Part shown: positions 10,801 through 22,800 of the stretch, piece after piece
How positions within the stretch are numbered: position 1 is the stretch's first letter
Layout: the number at the start of each line of letters is the position of its first letter
Assembly: GCA_930367215.1 (NCBI GenBank)
Contig: OV884059.1
Location: forward strand, 230,949,803-231,013,802
Source of the DNA: Pollenia angustigena
Taxonomy: Eukaryota; Arthropoda; Insecta; Diptera; Polleniidae
Reading direction: 5' to 3'
DNA length: 64,000 bases
Translations under genes and position numbers: made by a program
Notes under the pieces: model-generated
What the model was told of the DNA's origin: nothing
The model's input: the letters and a program-made list of their open reading frames with translations, nothing else
Database searches by the model: none

Positions 10801-13800
10801 TAAAAAAATAAGAGATAAGTTTTTCTATTAAATTAACATAAATTTTATGGCGAATTGTAATCCTCATATACAATTTTAATGCAATTAATAAAATTTAATT
10901 AAAAAAAAAAAAAAATTTAAATGTCACTATTTGCAGGTTAATAAAAATAAAATTATAAATAAAAAAATACATACGTCCATAAATATACATACATCTAATT
11001 TACTTCAAAAGTGGCATAACTCAAATTGTTCGGTATGTTTTTCTTTATATTGTGTAAAAAAATCAAACTTTATATATTTTATACTTTCCTCATTTGAAGA
11101 TAATGTGTCGTTATTTTTTCTAAATCAAAATCTTTAAGCGCTTTTATCTCGAAATGGATTTTTTTGAGTTATGTCTCTATTGAAGTAAATAAGCGATATG
11201 TATTTTAAGAAAACACTTACATGACTCGATTCTGTTAAGCCCAATGACTCGATTTGCAATTGCAACTTTTCGAACAAACATTCACGGGCCTGTGATAACA
11301 TGCATGACACGAAAACGTCTAAGACTTGTGGTTTCAAATCCATTGAGGGCGCATTTGTGAATGTGTCGTAAATGTGACGGAAAATACCAGCAGCGCGTAA
11401 AAAACTATCGACAGCGGCATCAAGACCTTTTTCAGTGGTACGATCATGGCGGGCACCGATTTGAGTGTAAATGGCACCCAAATTGAATAGAGTACAGGCC
11501 TTCTCGAAGGCAATTGTGCGTTGGCAAGAAGGGACGCCTAAAAATAATACAACACAAATAAAACAATAACATTTTTATAACTCTTACTGAGTTACCTAAA
11601 TAAGAGCGGCAAGCGTCTATTTTATGTCAAAACTTTTCAATTTCATTCAGTTTATACGAAACAAACCTTAAGAACGTGAATTCATTCCACCACTCGGCTG
11701 GAAAATCTTATTTGATAGATCGCTTGGTCATTTTATTTTATTAAAAGTGTATTGGCAATAGAATTTTCATGTTTAAAAAACGCTTGCTGCTCTTGTTTAG
11801 TAAAATTAATAAAACTTACCGGTTAACGAATCATACCACTCAAAATATACACCCAAATTTCGATCAGGTGGAAAGAAACGTCTTTCAACATAATACAATA
11901 AATTGTAGTAGCGAAAGAGTAAAGCCACACCCTGAATGTCGCGGGAGGGTGTTTTGGAGGCCTGGCAAATAAAAAATAAATTAATAAAGGTTTTTTTAAG
12001 TAAAAAAATGCATTTTCCAAAAATAATTTTGTTACTTAAAAGGTACTTTTGGAAAATAACCCAAAATTTTGTCGGAAAATCTAACTTTCTAAAGAACGTA
12101 CCTTTTATACAAAAACACTATTTTTAAGAAATGGACTTAATTATTTTCTGTTTATACGAAATAACTTTTCTACTTAAAAATATTGGCATAGAAAATTTTT
12201 TACAAGAAAGGTATATTTTTCCATAAAAAGTACCGTTTTACACAAAAAATAACTTTTTGCACAGTACTTTTTTATACGAAAAGTTTATTTTAAAAAATTT
12301 TTTTTACATAAAAAACAATTTTCGTAAAAAGTACCTTTTAACATAAAAAGTACTTTTTAAAATAAAAAGTAGCTTTTAACATAAAAAGTACCTTTAACAT
12401 AAAAAGTACCTTTTAGCATAAAAAGTGCCTTTTAACATAAAAAGTACCTTTTAACATAAAAAGTACCTTTTAACATAAAAAGTACCTTTTAACATAAAAA
12501 GTACCTTTTAACATAAAAAGTACCTTTTAACATAAAAAGTACCTTTTTACATAAAAAGTACCTTTTAACATAAAAAGTACCTTTTAACATAAAAAGTACC
12601 TTTTAACATAAAAAGTACCTTTTAACATAAAAAGTACCTTTTAACATAAAAAGTACCTTTTAACATAAAAAGTACCTTTTAACATAAAAAGTACCTTTTA
12701 GCATAAAAAGTTCTTTTTAACATAAAAAGTACCTTTCAACATAAAAAGTACCTTTTAACATAAAAAGTACCTTTTAACATAAAAAGTACCTTTTAACATA
12801 AAAAGTACCTTTTAACATAAAAAGTACCTTTTAACATAAAAAGTACCTTTTAACATTAAAAATATCTTTTAACATAAAATGTGCATTTTAAGGCCTCGTT
12901 GCGGACACTTAAACATTGCGGCCGATTTAAATGGTTAGTAGTTACATAAAATACATAAACGTATTGAAATGTGTTAAAATGAAAACAAAAAATTTGTCAA
13001 AATATAACTTATAAATTTTAGCTTTTGCTTTTTGCGCGTTTTTTAAAAAAATATAAAAGATAACGTCGATGGAATGTTCGCTTTATCAATAAACATAAAC
13101 TTACATAAAATTAATTTAAAACTGTGACGTAAAAACGGAGAAATTTGCTATTAAATTTTATCAGGTTCATCTGCAAGGTAACGTTTACGTTAGAGTACCG
13201 ATTTATACATAAACTTGATAGCGGGCAAGCTGACACGCACCGTTTACGTTTGCGTTAGAGTAACACAAAAATTAACTTTTTACATGAAAAGTACTTTTTA
13301 ACTTGAAAAGTACCTTTAAGTGTACGATTTAACATAAAAACTTCTTTTTGCCAAAAGTACTTTTTAAAAGTGCTTTTACCAAAAAAGGACTTTTTACTAA
13401 ATCACAAATAAAAAGTACATTTCACCGTTAAACAATCTTTCAGCTCAAAAATTAAGTTGTACCATAAAATCTATAGAAAAAATACCTTTTGATGTAAGAA
13501 GTCCCTTCTAACATAAAAATAACTTTTAACATAAAAAGCACCTTTTAACACAAAAAGTACCTGTTAACGAAAAAAGCACCTTCTGCTATAAAAAATATAC
13601 CTTTTTGCATAAAACATTTTATTGCAGATATAAAAAAGAAATAATATATAGGCAATTCCAGCGAAAAGTCTACTTTTTGTAACGTAATGCCAGAAATAAT
13701 TTAAATTATTTCTCAAAATTGTATATGTAGTATAGTTAACTTTTTTATATTGTGGTGTAAAGCGCAACTAGCTCTACATTTAGTAACAAAAGGGATATCG

Positions 13801-16800
13801 GTTGAACAACATGGTCCTAAAATACAACCTTATTTGCAATCTGGCGTTACATTAAAAAAAGGAGACTCTTCACTCAAAATGCCCATATGTGCCTTTAAAC
13901 GAGCAAATATTTTTAATTCTAATAGCTTGAAAAATAAAGCTATATAAGTCCAAAGCTTACTAAAAAGGTTTTATTCAAAACGTCTTGCTCAATTCGCAGT
14001 CTTATTAAGTTTTGTAATGTCAAAATCCACTTCCGTTTTTTTAACGTCCCGCCAGCGCATATTTTTGCTTATATCTGCAAATCCTTACCGTCGATTGCTG
14101 TAATTTTTTTTCTGAATATAGTGCTACTTCATAACTTTATATATATAAAAACCCTTTTTACAAATTTGACTTCTTCATTAAATTTTTTTATATTTTGTTG
14201 TACGAATATCACGACACGTCAAAATGGAAATGCCCATATACCTTTTTATTAAATTTAAACTTACCTGTCTTGTATCTGTGATATCGGCTATTGCATCTGT
14301 ATACATTGATGGTTCTTCACTATAGTGTTCTAGTATAAAATCGGAAAACGGTTCCATAAAATCAATTTCCTTTGTTTCTTTTAAACCTAACGGTATCATT
14401 GGCATAACACCATCTTGACTGTAATGAGAGGTAATAAGAAGAGGATGATTTATTGCGAATTTTTCTTGTTTGTTTAGATCACGTTAGTAATTTGTAGCTA
14501 ATAAATCATTTTCTGTGATAAATTATTTCTTAGTGGTGTGTTTAAAATGCATTTAAAAATGTTATTGTAAGTTCAGTAAGTAATAAATTTAACTGTACAA
14601 GTAGTTAATTTAAATCAACTATAAAAGGGCTGTGATTTTGTCATACAACTTTTGTAATCCAGAATGGGACATTTACTTAAGACACTTACGGCCATTTTCA
14701 CCAAGTTCGGTTAAAACTAACTTTCAATTAAAGTTCCGGTTACCAATACGTTTTGACAGCTATAACCCATGGTTAATTATAACCGAACTTGGTGAAAATG
14801 GCCGTTAGATGAACATTTAAAATGAACTATTATATGAGGAAGGGGAACTAGGTTTTCATAAATAATGAATTTAAGATTGCCTGAAATGAGAGGATAAAAG
14901 GAAATTTTTTTTTAACTTTGTTTAACTTAAATTTTTTCCTACATTGCTTTAAAAACTTTATCTCCTTAGCACACTTTTAAAGCAAAATTATAATAAAAAA
15001 ATTTCCGTAACACATAAAATTGCTTTATAAAATTAAAAAAAAGGGCCACTCAAGAATAAAGAATGTTATTAGTACAAAAAGATCGTTAAAGTAAAAGTTG
15101 TGAACAAATTTACACAAAATATTTTCACCTTAAATTTTTTTTATTTTTAAGATCAAAATTAAAAAATAAGAATGAAAAAATGCGCATCACTACTGAAATG
15201 AATGAAGCCTATTAAAACCAGCCATGACGGTGTGTGAATGGATGTGAATATTTGGGAAATATGTTTTGTTAATATTTATTATATCCATAGCACAATATTG
15301 GGAAGGGTTTTATGCGTTTGTGCTGATGTTTATAACACCTTAAAATATTTTTTGTATACCGAACGACTCAGAATCACTTTTTTAATCGATGTCCGTCCGT
15401 ATGGCTGGCTGTCAATGTAAATCTTGTTTGAAATTTTGGAGATAATTTGATGAAATTTGGTACATATGTAGGTTCTAATTGTCACAAGGTCCAAAGCTAT
15501 TGAAAATGATGAGAATCAGTCCGTAATTTTACATTGTGCCCATACAAGCTTCTTATTCGGGCATGTTCTGTAAATGGAAATGTAGTGGATTTAAAAAAGC
15601 ACAAATTTTGAAAACGATCCTGTAAAGAACGTTCATGAAAATATTCCTTATTATATACTTCATACTTTGAGTACTAATTATCTTAACCAGAACCACTGTT
15701 GAAAACCGGATAGACTACAGCCATTTTGTAAATAACTGAGATCAATTCCATTTCATTTCGATTTGTAGAACATGTCCGATTATGTTGGTATTTTAGATTA
15801 AATTTGATTCAAACTTATTTTATTGGTTCTAGGTTGGGCGACAGAGTGGGTGGAGGTTTCTTCATCGAGGAATTGGGCATCAGGGTCTCTTTTAGGCTGC
15901 CAGATGGCAGTAGTGTGCTGCAGGCGGAAATCTCTGCCATAAAGCGGGCGGCAAACTGGCTGAAGTAATATCGTATATCGAGGGATATATGCATATTTAC
16001 GGACAGCAAGGCTGCCATTGCAGCTCTGGCTGGTGTCTTTACGAAATCTATGTTAACAGTGGAATGCCGGATGTCTCTAAATGAGATCGCGAAACATTCC
16101 AGTGTAACGCTGACATGGGTACCAGGACACAGTGAGCTCCTGGGCAACCATACTGCGGACAGTCTAGCCAAACAAGGCTGTCTGTTGGACGACATGTTCG
16201 TCGACGGCCTGATTGGCACTTCAATGGCCCGCTGCAGGACTCTCATCAGACGGGAGTCGTACAGAAGGGCTCAGGGGAGATGGCAGGGCGAGCATACCTG
16301 TTTGATGGCCAGGACTCTATGGCCTGGCTATGACGCGGCGAGAACGCGCGTACTACTCGGTCTCGGCAGGGACCGGATAAGGACAGTGATATCGGTTATC
16401 ACGGGTCACTGGGTGATAGGGACTCATGCTAGGAGGATGGGTCTTGCGTATAATGACTACTGCAGGAGTTGTCATGATGAGGAGGAGGAGGAGACGGTGT
16501 TTCACTTCCTCTGCCAATGCCCCGGTCTGGCGGGCGTTAGGGTGAGGCATTTTGGGAGACCGGAATTGCCATGTCTGGACGATTTGTCCAATGCGGGACT
16601 GAAATCGATCTCCCTGTTCTGCAGGGAATCGGGGTGGTTCCAGACTGCGGTGACCTCTGGGGAATAGTCTGGTGGATACTGGCTGACCCTTGTCACTGGC
16701 TAGGGGTATCACAAAGGGACCGCTATAAGGACCCAAGTGGGTCGTCTTCGTGACGGCTACCCATTTAACCTAACCTAACCTATTTTATTGCAACCTTAAT

Positions 16801-19800
16801 CATCTTACCAGACTTCATGGAAATTGGCTCTCATGCAAATGCTTATCCCGAAAATAGTTTTGAATGCCATAACGTTCTTATAAATGTTGGTATTGACCTA
16901 AAGTTAGGGGAAATAACTTTTACGATAGCTACTACAGTCATGACAAAATGGCAGGTTCAAAATTAGCCAGAGGTTCCATGTTAACCCCTTTCTAAAATTA
17001 CTTAAAGCAAACAAAAAATGATATCAGCACAAAGAAGTTTTACATGAATCTTATGGTGTTTTCTTTTATGACAAAAATGTTCCATGTATGCTACCATTCG
17101 AGCGGGGTTTTGTTCTATTCTAAAAATAAAGGGTGGTTAAATTTCAAGGGCCGATGTTGATTTTGAATAAAACACAAACTATTGAGGAAATTATTGCAAT
17201 TTTATTTTATTATGATATATTGGTATTACTCAATTATGTATGGAACAAAATATCGGCCAAATGGGCGCCGCGACCACGGCGGCACACCTCCATCCGATGG
17301 TCCAAATTTTCGATGACCCTGAGGCATAATGGAGGTTCTATGCCGTTAATGTGCCGAATTATCTCATCCTTTAGCTCTTGAATTGTTGCTGGCTTATCGA
17401 CGTACACCTTTTCTTTCAAATAACCCCAAAGAAAAAAGTCCAACGGTGTCAAATCACATGATCTTTTGTGGTTCACATTCAACATCGGCCCTTACAATTT
17501 AACCACCCTTTATGTATATTAAAAATTGTGAAAAGTTGTCGTTATTCATATTAAACACGATTAATACACATTAAAGTTGAGTGCAAAACGTAGCTATTAT
17601 GTTGTTCCATTGCAAATTAGAAAAATGTATCACTTTGTAAGGGTGCGTGTAACCTGATAAACATACATATTACACAATTATAATGCGTTATTATTTTTTA
17701 GAAAAGAAAACACCATTAGTCTTAAAACATAATTTTGTTCTGGTGGTAAAGGATTCCCGAATAGGGAACACTCTCTTAAATAAGTTTTAAAATATTATGG
17801 TGTAGGGTATCATATTGTTGCGCTTGACCTTGTTTTTATCATTGTAGCTGCACATATTAAAGCTATTGATTGTTTTGAACAAAAAATTCTCAAGAATCAA
17901 AGACAATCTTTATATTTTGACACCAATTCCTGGTTTATTTTTTCATTGTATCGTAATGAATCGTTGAAATTATTAAAAGAATAAGTTTTTTTTTTGTAAT
18001 ATTATACACATATAGATTTATGTCCATATGTACGTATGTATGTTTTTTTTTTGTATGTATGTATAAAAAGATATACCTACATATGTTGAATGTATGCTTT
18101 TAAAATTGCCATATCACTCAATTAACAACTTTTTTTTAGTGAATGAAGGCTACAAATACAAAAGATTGTTATTCGCTTAAATAGTAAAATACAAGAATTT
18201 ATAAATAAAGGGTGGTTTTTTAAGCCCGATAGACCTATAGGAAGGGAGAGCTCCCTGCAAATAAAATTGTACCACCTGATCCATTTTGATAAAATGTACT
18301 ACTCCATGGACTGGTCCGATGTAATGCAAGCATGGACCATGACATTGTTAAAAAGTGTTTGTAGTGAGACGACATGCCTTCGTTTTTTAACGACATGCTT
18401 TCGTTTTTTAACGACTTCAAAACTAATCCTCTTGAGTATACCATGGACTAGTTTTAAAACTACTCCTTAGTGGTCCAGAGGTGGGTTATATGGTCCTCTC
18501 CTAGGACATCGCAATGTTAAATAGACCAGGATTTTTCCATACGTTTGGGTTACTTTTGGACTAGTCCTGGTCCCTTGTGGACTACTCTTTACACGCGTGT
18601 TTGGACTGGTCCTATTATTTGCAGGGCTGTCATAATACACTCACTTTTTTAATTAATGATCAGTACACTCTTGCAAATCTTAATGAAAAACTTCAGGTTT
18701 AAATTCTGCCAAATGATCCAAACCTATTTTCAAAACTAAGTCATGGATTCGCGCAACTTATAGACGACTTCCTGATTGATATGGCGCACGTAAAAGCGAA
18801 AAGGCTTTTTACACTGATCAACATCTAAAATCTGTTTGCGAAGATGTTATCAATTTCCCATAAGAAATACATACGGCTAACAACACGCAAAGAAAAAACA
18901 AGGTTGTGGTAAACATATTCTAAGAGCAACATATTTTGATAAGAATTATGATTGTAGTCACCATATTAAGATTATTATTGAATCATATTATGACTAAATA
19001 TACTCGTCTTATTACATCATAAAATTTTTCCCTTAATCATATTATTATTCTGTTAATCATAATACGTTAAGAAGTAATCAAATTATTGTCATGTTAATCA
19101 TAATAAGCTAAGAAATTAATCATATTATTGTCATGCTCATCATAATAAGCTATGAAGTAATCATATTATCATCATGTTAATCATAATAAATTTAGAAGCA
19201 ATCATATTATGATACAGCACCTTTCATAGCTGTCATAAAAATACAAAATAAATTAAAATATTTTTGCATCGATTTTTTATTTTGTGGCTTTTTACCATTT
19301 TTCTTAATGTTAATCAAATAGCGGAGTTCAATATAAGGCTTGCAAAAGAGCTAATGAAAAATCTGTGCTTTTCATGGGCAACCGCGTGTGTCCATTTTTT
19401 CGATTTTAAGATGTTGATGAAATATCGTAGCACTTTTATAAAATATAACCAAATCTCTGTGTGTTTTGTTGTTGGATTTTACAAAAAAACTATGATATTT
19501 TGCATTTGCACTATTACATCACTAACACTGAATGAGCTCCGCTAATATTTTAATTTTTTAATTTCTTTAAACTTATTTTCTTATGGAATTTTATCTTTTA
19601 ATTGTTAATCCGCTCACAAATAAAAAAAACGACACAACTTGATTTAACGATTTTTGGCTATGAATGCAATTCTGTAACGTGCATTGCTTAATTTGGGAAC
19701 GCCATAAAAATAAAATTAGCCGCAATTTAAGCTTTTAATGTCATCGCTAAAATTTTTAAATTTTGTATTCTTTAAGGCATTTAAGCGATCGAGATTTAGC

Positions 19801-22800
19801 TTAAGCTAAGCGTATTACGAGATCAATATCTCAGCAATTTGGCAATAACATCGGCAGAATAACAGAGCAATATTTTTTATTGCTCAACTTATGTTAATGG
19901 GAAAACGTATTCGTGTTAACACATAAAAACTGACGACCTCTTGCAAAAATTATTTTTATTAATATAAATTCTTTCTTATTCGAATTTATTATTTAAAAGT
20001 ATATTAATTTGTTTAAGCTTGAAACTTTTTTTATATAAAATATTAATTTTTTTTTTTTTGTTAAAATAAAACGAACAATTTTATACACAGAAAAAATTAT
20101 TAGTAGTTTTTTATCAATTAAAAAAATTATTTAAAAAGTAATTAAAATTAATTAATGTCATAATTGAATCAATTATTTTATTGTTGTAGTTGTTTCTTTG
20201 GCCAGAGTGATGAATTTATGAATATTATTTTTGCCAAGCTAATAGGGCCTAAATTTTTTTTTTTTTTTTCTTCAATGTAAATAAAATTCAATTTTTAATT
20301 ATTTTTTTTTATAATTTTGATTTAATTAACATTTTAATTGTTTTGAAATAAATTTTGAATTAAAATAATAATCAAATAACAAAAAATTATTTCGTTTAAA
20401 ATAAAATAATTTAAACTTGTGAAATTGTTGTTGGAAATTGTCAAAATCAATCAACACATTGTTTGAAACGGCCAAGTTTTTTGATAATTTTTTTAATTAA
20501 AATTTAAAATATCATTTAATGAAAAAAAATATTCAAAATATAAAATTTTTACAATTTTAAGTAATCAATATAATCATTTTGGTAATAGGTGCAAAATCAA
20601 CAAATGGGTTGCTTGATTCTATGAATTTGGTATAAAATTGGTGATTGGAGAACATTTTTATTTTTTTCTGTGTATAAAAAAGAACTCAAGCTTAAAAAAA
20701 TTAATAAAAATCTAAATAATGAAGATCGCATTAGAAAATATTATATTAATAAAAATAAGTTTTGCAATTTTGTTTTATTGTTTATTTAATTCTTTAATTT
20801 AATTCTTTAACTTCAATTATACTTTGCTACCATTTCCCACATAATTTGCTTCTACACAGAAAAAATTATTGCCGAATTATTTTCAAATAAACGCTTGTTT
20901 GAAAATTTTTTTGATTTCTACAAATTTGTTTTACCGATTCAATTAATATTTTTGTTTGATTTTTATTTAACCAACAAAAATGTGGACAACTATTCAAAAA
21001 TATAATATACGCGTCATTGGTGTCAAGTTTTCATAATATTGTATGAAATAATTAACGCTCCTTAATGTTGTCGTATTTTTGCATTTTTTTATTTGATCGT
21101 AAGCAACACTTCTTTATGTGAAATATAAGAACTACAACAAAAAACGCATGCAGTATATTTTTGGAGGTGGCATGTCATAACGTCCAGTGTCATAGTGTCC
21201 ATGGACGTAATGACACTTTGCAAATGGACATTATGACACTTTCGAAAGTGTCATTAGGTCCATAATTACTAAAGAAGTTAAATACAAAAAAATTATCTGC
21301 ATACACGCAGAGAAAAACATGTTTCATTATGGTCCCAACCAACAAAACTATTTTTAAAGAAACTAATTTAACCATAATATGATTGTCGGTGACAACGATT
21401 TGGTTAAATGAAACATAATATGGTAAAACATTTTTTAAAAATGGTTTTGCTGCTTTTTCTCTGGGGGTATATATTAAATATATAACGAAAACACTTTTGG
21501 GCGCAAGGATTTTCTCCTCTATGGTATAACATATACCGGCTTCGCTAACTAAAGCTTCTCTGCAAAGCCGGCCTTCGGCCGGGCGCAAGGATTTTCTCCT
21601 CTATGGTATAACAAACACCGGCTTCGCTAACTAAAGCTTCTCTGCATAGTCGGCTTTCGTTCGGAAACAAGTCAGATTTTAGAAGCTTTACTTAGCGAGG
21701 CCGGTGTTTGTTATACCATAGAGGAGAAAATCCTTGCGCCCGGCCGAAGGCCGGCTGTGCAGAGAAGCTTTAGTTAGCGAAGCCCGTATTTGTTATACCA
21801 TAGAGAAGAAAATCCTTGCGCACGGCCGAAGGCCGGCTATGATCCCAAATTGGTTTACATTCTTGCTTGTAAGAATTTTTGGCATTGTACTTACTTATTT
21901 TAATATTTAAAAAAAAATTTTACACATTTTTATATGACATTTCTTTGATGGACGTTATGACACTTTTGAAAGTGTCATAATGTCTATGGACACTATGACA
22001 CTTTCAAAAGTGTCATAACGTCCATGGACACTATGACACTGGACGTTATGACATGCCACCTTTTTGGACGCTTTAAAAAAGTACAGCAATAAGAAAAATG
22101 ATGAAATAGCGTGACGAGCAAGGTATATTTATAGCAGGTAGCCGAGAGATTACAACAATTGTACAATAAAACAAACAACAGGGCTTTTTATTGTTGTTTT
22201 GTGATACGAACTGTCAAACATCAAACGGGTTGATAAGAGACAAAAAAGACAAAAGATAAAGACAAAAAACTTGTTTACTTGTTTACTATACAACATTTGA
22301 CAGTTTGTATCACAATACAAGCAAATAAAAAATAAACAGCTGGCTTTCCGAGACTACCTGATATAAATATACCTTGGTGACGAGGTTTGTAGTAAAAAAA
22401 CAACAAAAACAATAACAGATAAGAAAAAACGTTTCACTCTTCACGTTTCATTGCTTGTGCAAAAACTTTTTTGTTTGAAATAGCAAAATTATTTGTATGA
22501 AATTCATATGAATTTCAGTAAACTTTTTGTTTGATTCAGTTAAATTATTTGTTTGAAAAAATCGGTGTTTTTTTCAATAAACAAAATGCAAATAAATTGT
22601 TTGAATATGCGAATTTGTTTATAGGACCGATTTCAGACAAAAAATTTGTTTGAATTGGAAAAATAATTTTTTCTGTGTATGACAACCAAATTTGACGTTT
22701 AATGTTAGCAATAATTGTCGGCGGAAATAGACTAACAATTATTGAAACATATATTGCCGGCAATAAATAGGGCAGTTAGCATTTGTCAAGCTTTCCATTT

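Larger units (their letters stand above)
17054..17715. mobile_element. TTA-flanked TIR element, copy 2 of the TGGTGTTTTC family
   Basis: It starts TGGTGTTTTCTTTTATG and ends AGAAAAGAAAACACCA, with TTA on both sides (17051-17053, 17716-17718). The same termini occur at 36679-36887. Its middle holds a nested mariner fragment. Confidence 0.7.
15297..17835 (+). mobile_element. Helentron/DINE-1-like relic broken by later insertions
   Basis: The left part (15297-15780) matches 47231-47560: GGGTTTTATGCGTTTGTGCTG, GACTCAGAATCACTTTTT, GATGTCCGTCCGTATGGCTG. The right end (17790-17835) matches the 3' end of that copy: TGGTGTAGGGTATCATATTG. Between them lie an RNase H retrotransposon fragment and a TTA-flanked element, both presumably inserted later. 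Confidence 0.6.
21166..22060. mobile_element. TIR element with 8-bp duplication and GTCATAATGTCC subterminal repeats
   Basis: The ends GGTGGCATGTCATAACGTCC and GGACGTTATGACATGCCACC are exact complements, and the flank TTTTTGGA occurs on both sides (21158-21165, 22061-22068). Next to each end the word AGTGTCATAATGTCCATGG is repeated several times in both orientations. The 895-bp element has no transposase. The superfamily is uncertain: an 8-bp duplication fits hAT, P or Merlin types. Confidence 0.88.
20855..22677. mobile_element. TA-flanked CACAGAAAAAA element hosting several nested insertions
   Basis: It starts CACAGAAAAAATTATTGCC and ends AATAATTTTTTCTGTG, with TA on both sides. Similar GTTTGAAAAAATCGG/CCGATTC words lie near both ends. 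Without the two nested elements it would be about 0.65 kb, close to its relative at 20086. Confidence 0.6.

Noticed and set aside
11769..12127. Open frames on the plus strand and out-of-frame minus strand across 11820-11961
   Set aside because: They are shadows of the Rhp exon, whose own frame matches the Bro1 domain and both splice phases.
12330..12890. Regularly spaced repeat that could suggest a CRISPR array
   Set aside because: The 19-bp units abut each other with no unique spacers and the setting is a fly intron.
16353..16736. 127-codon minus-strand frame
   Set aside because: It is antisense to the RNase H/zinc-knuckle frame, which has clear motifs.
21190..21588. 132-codon frame through the GC-rich module
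   Set aside because: It runs from the repeat module through a MITE into terminal repeats, so the frame spans several nested elements and cannot be one gene.
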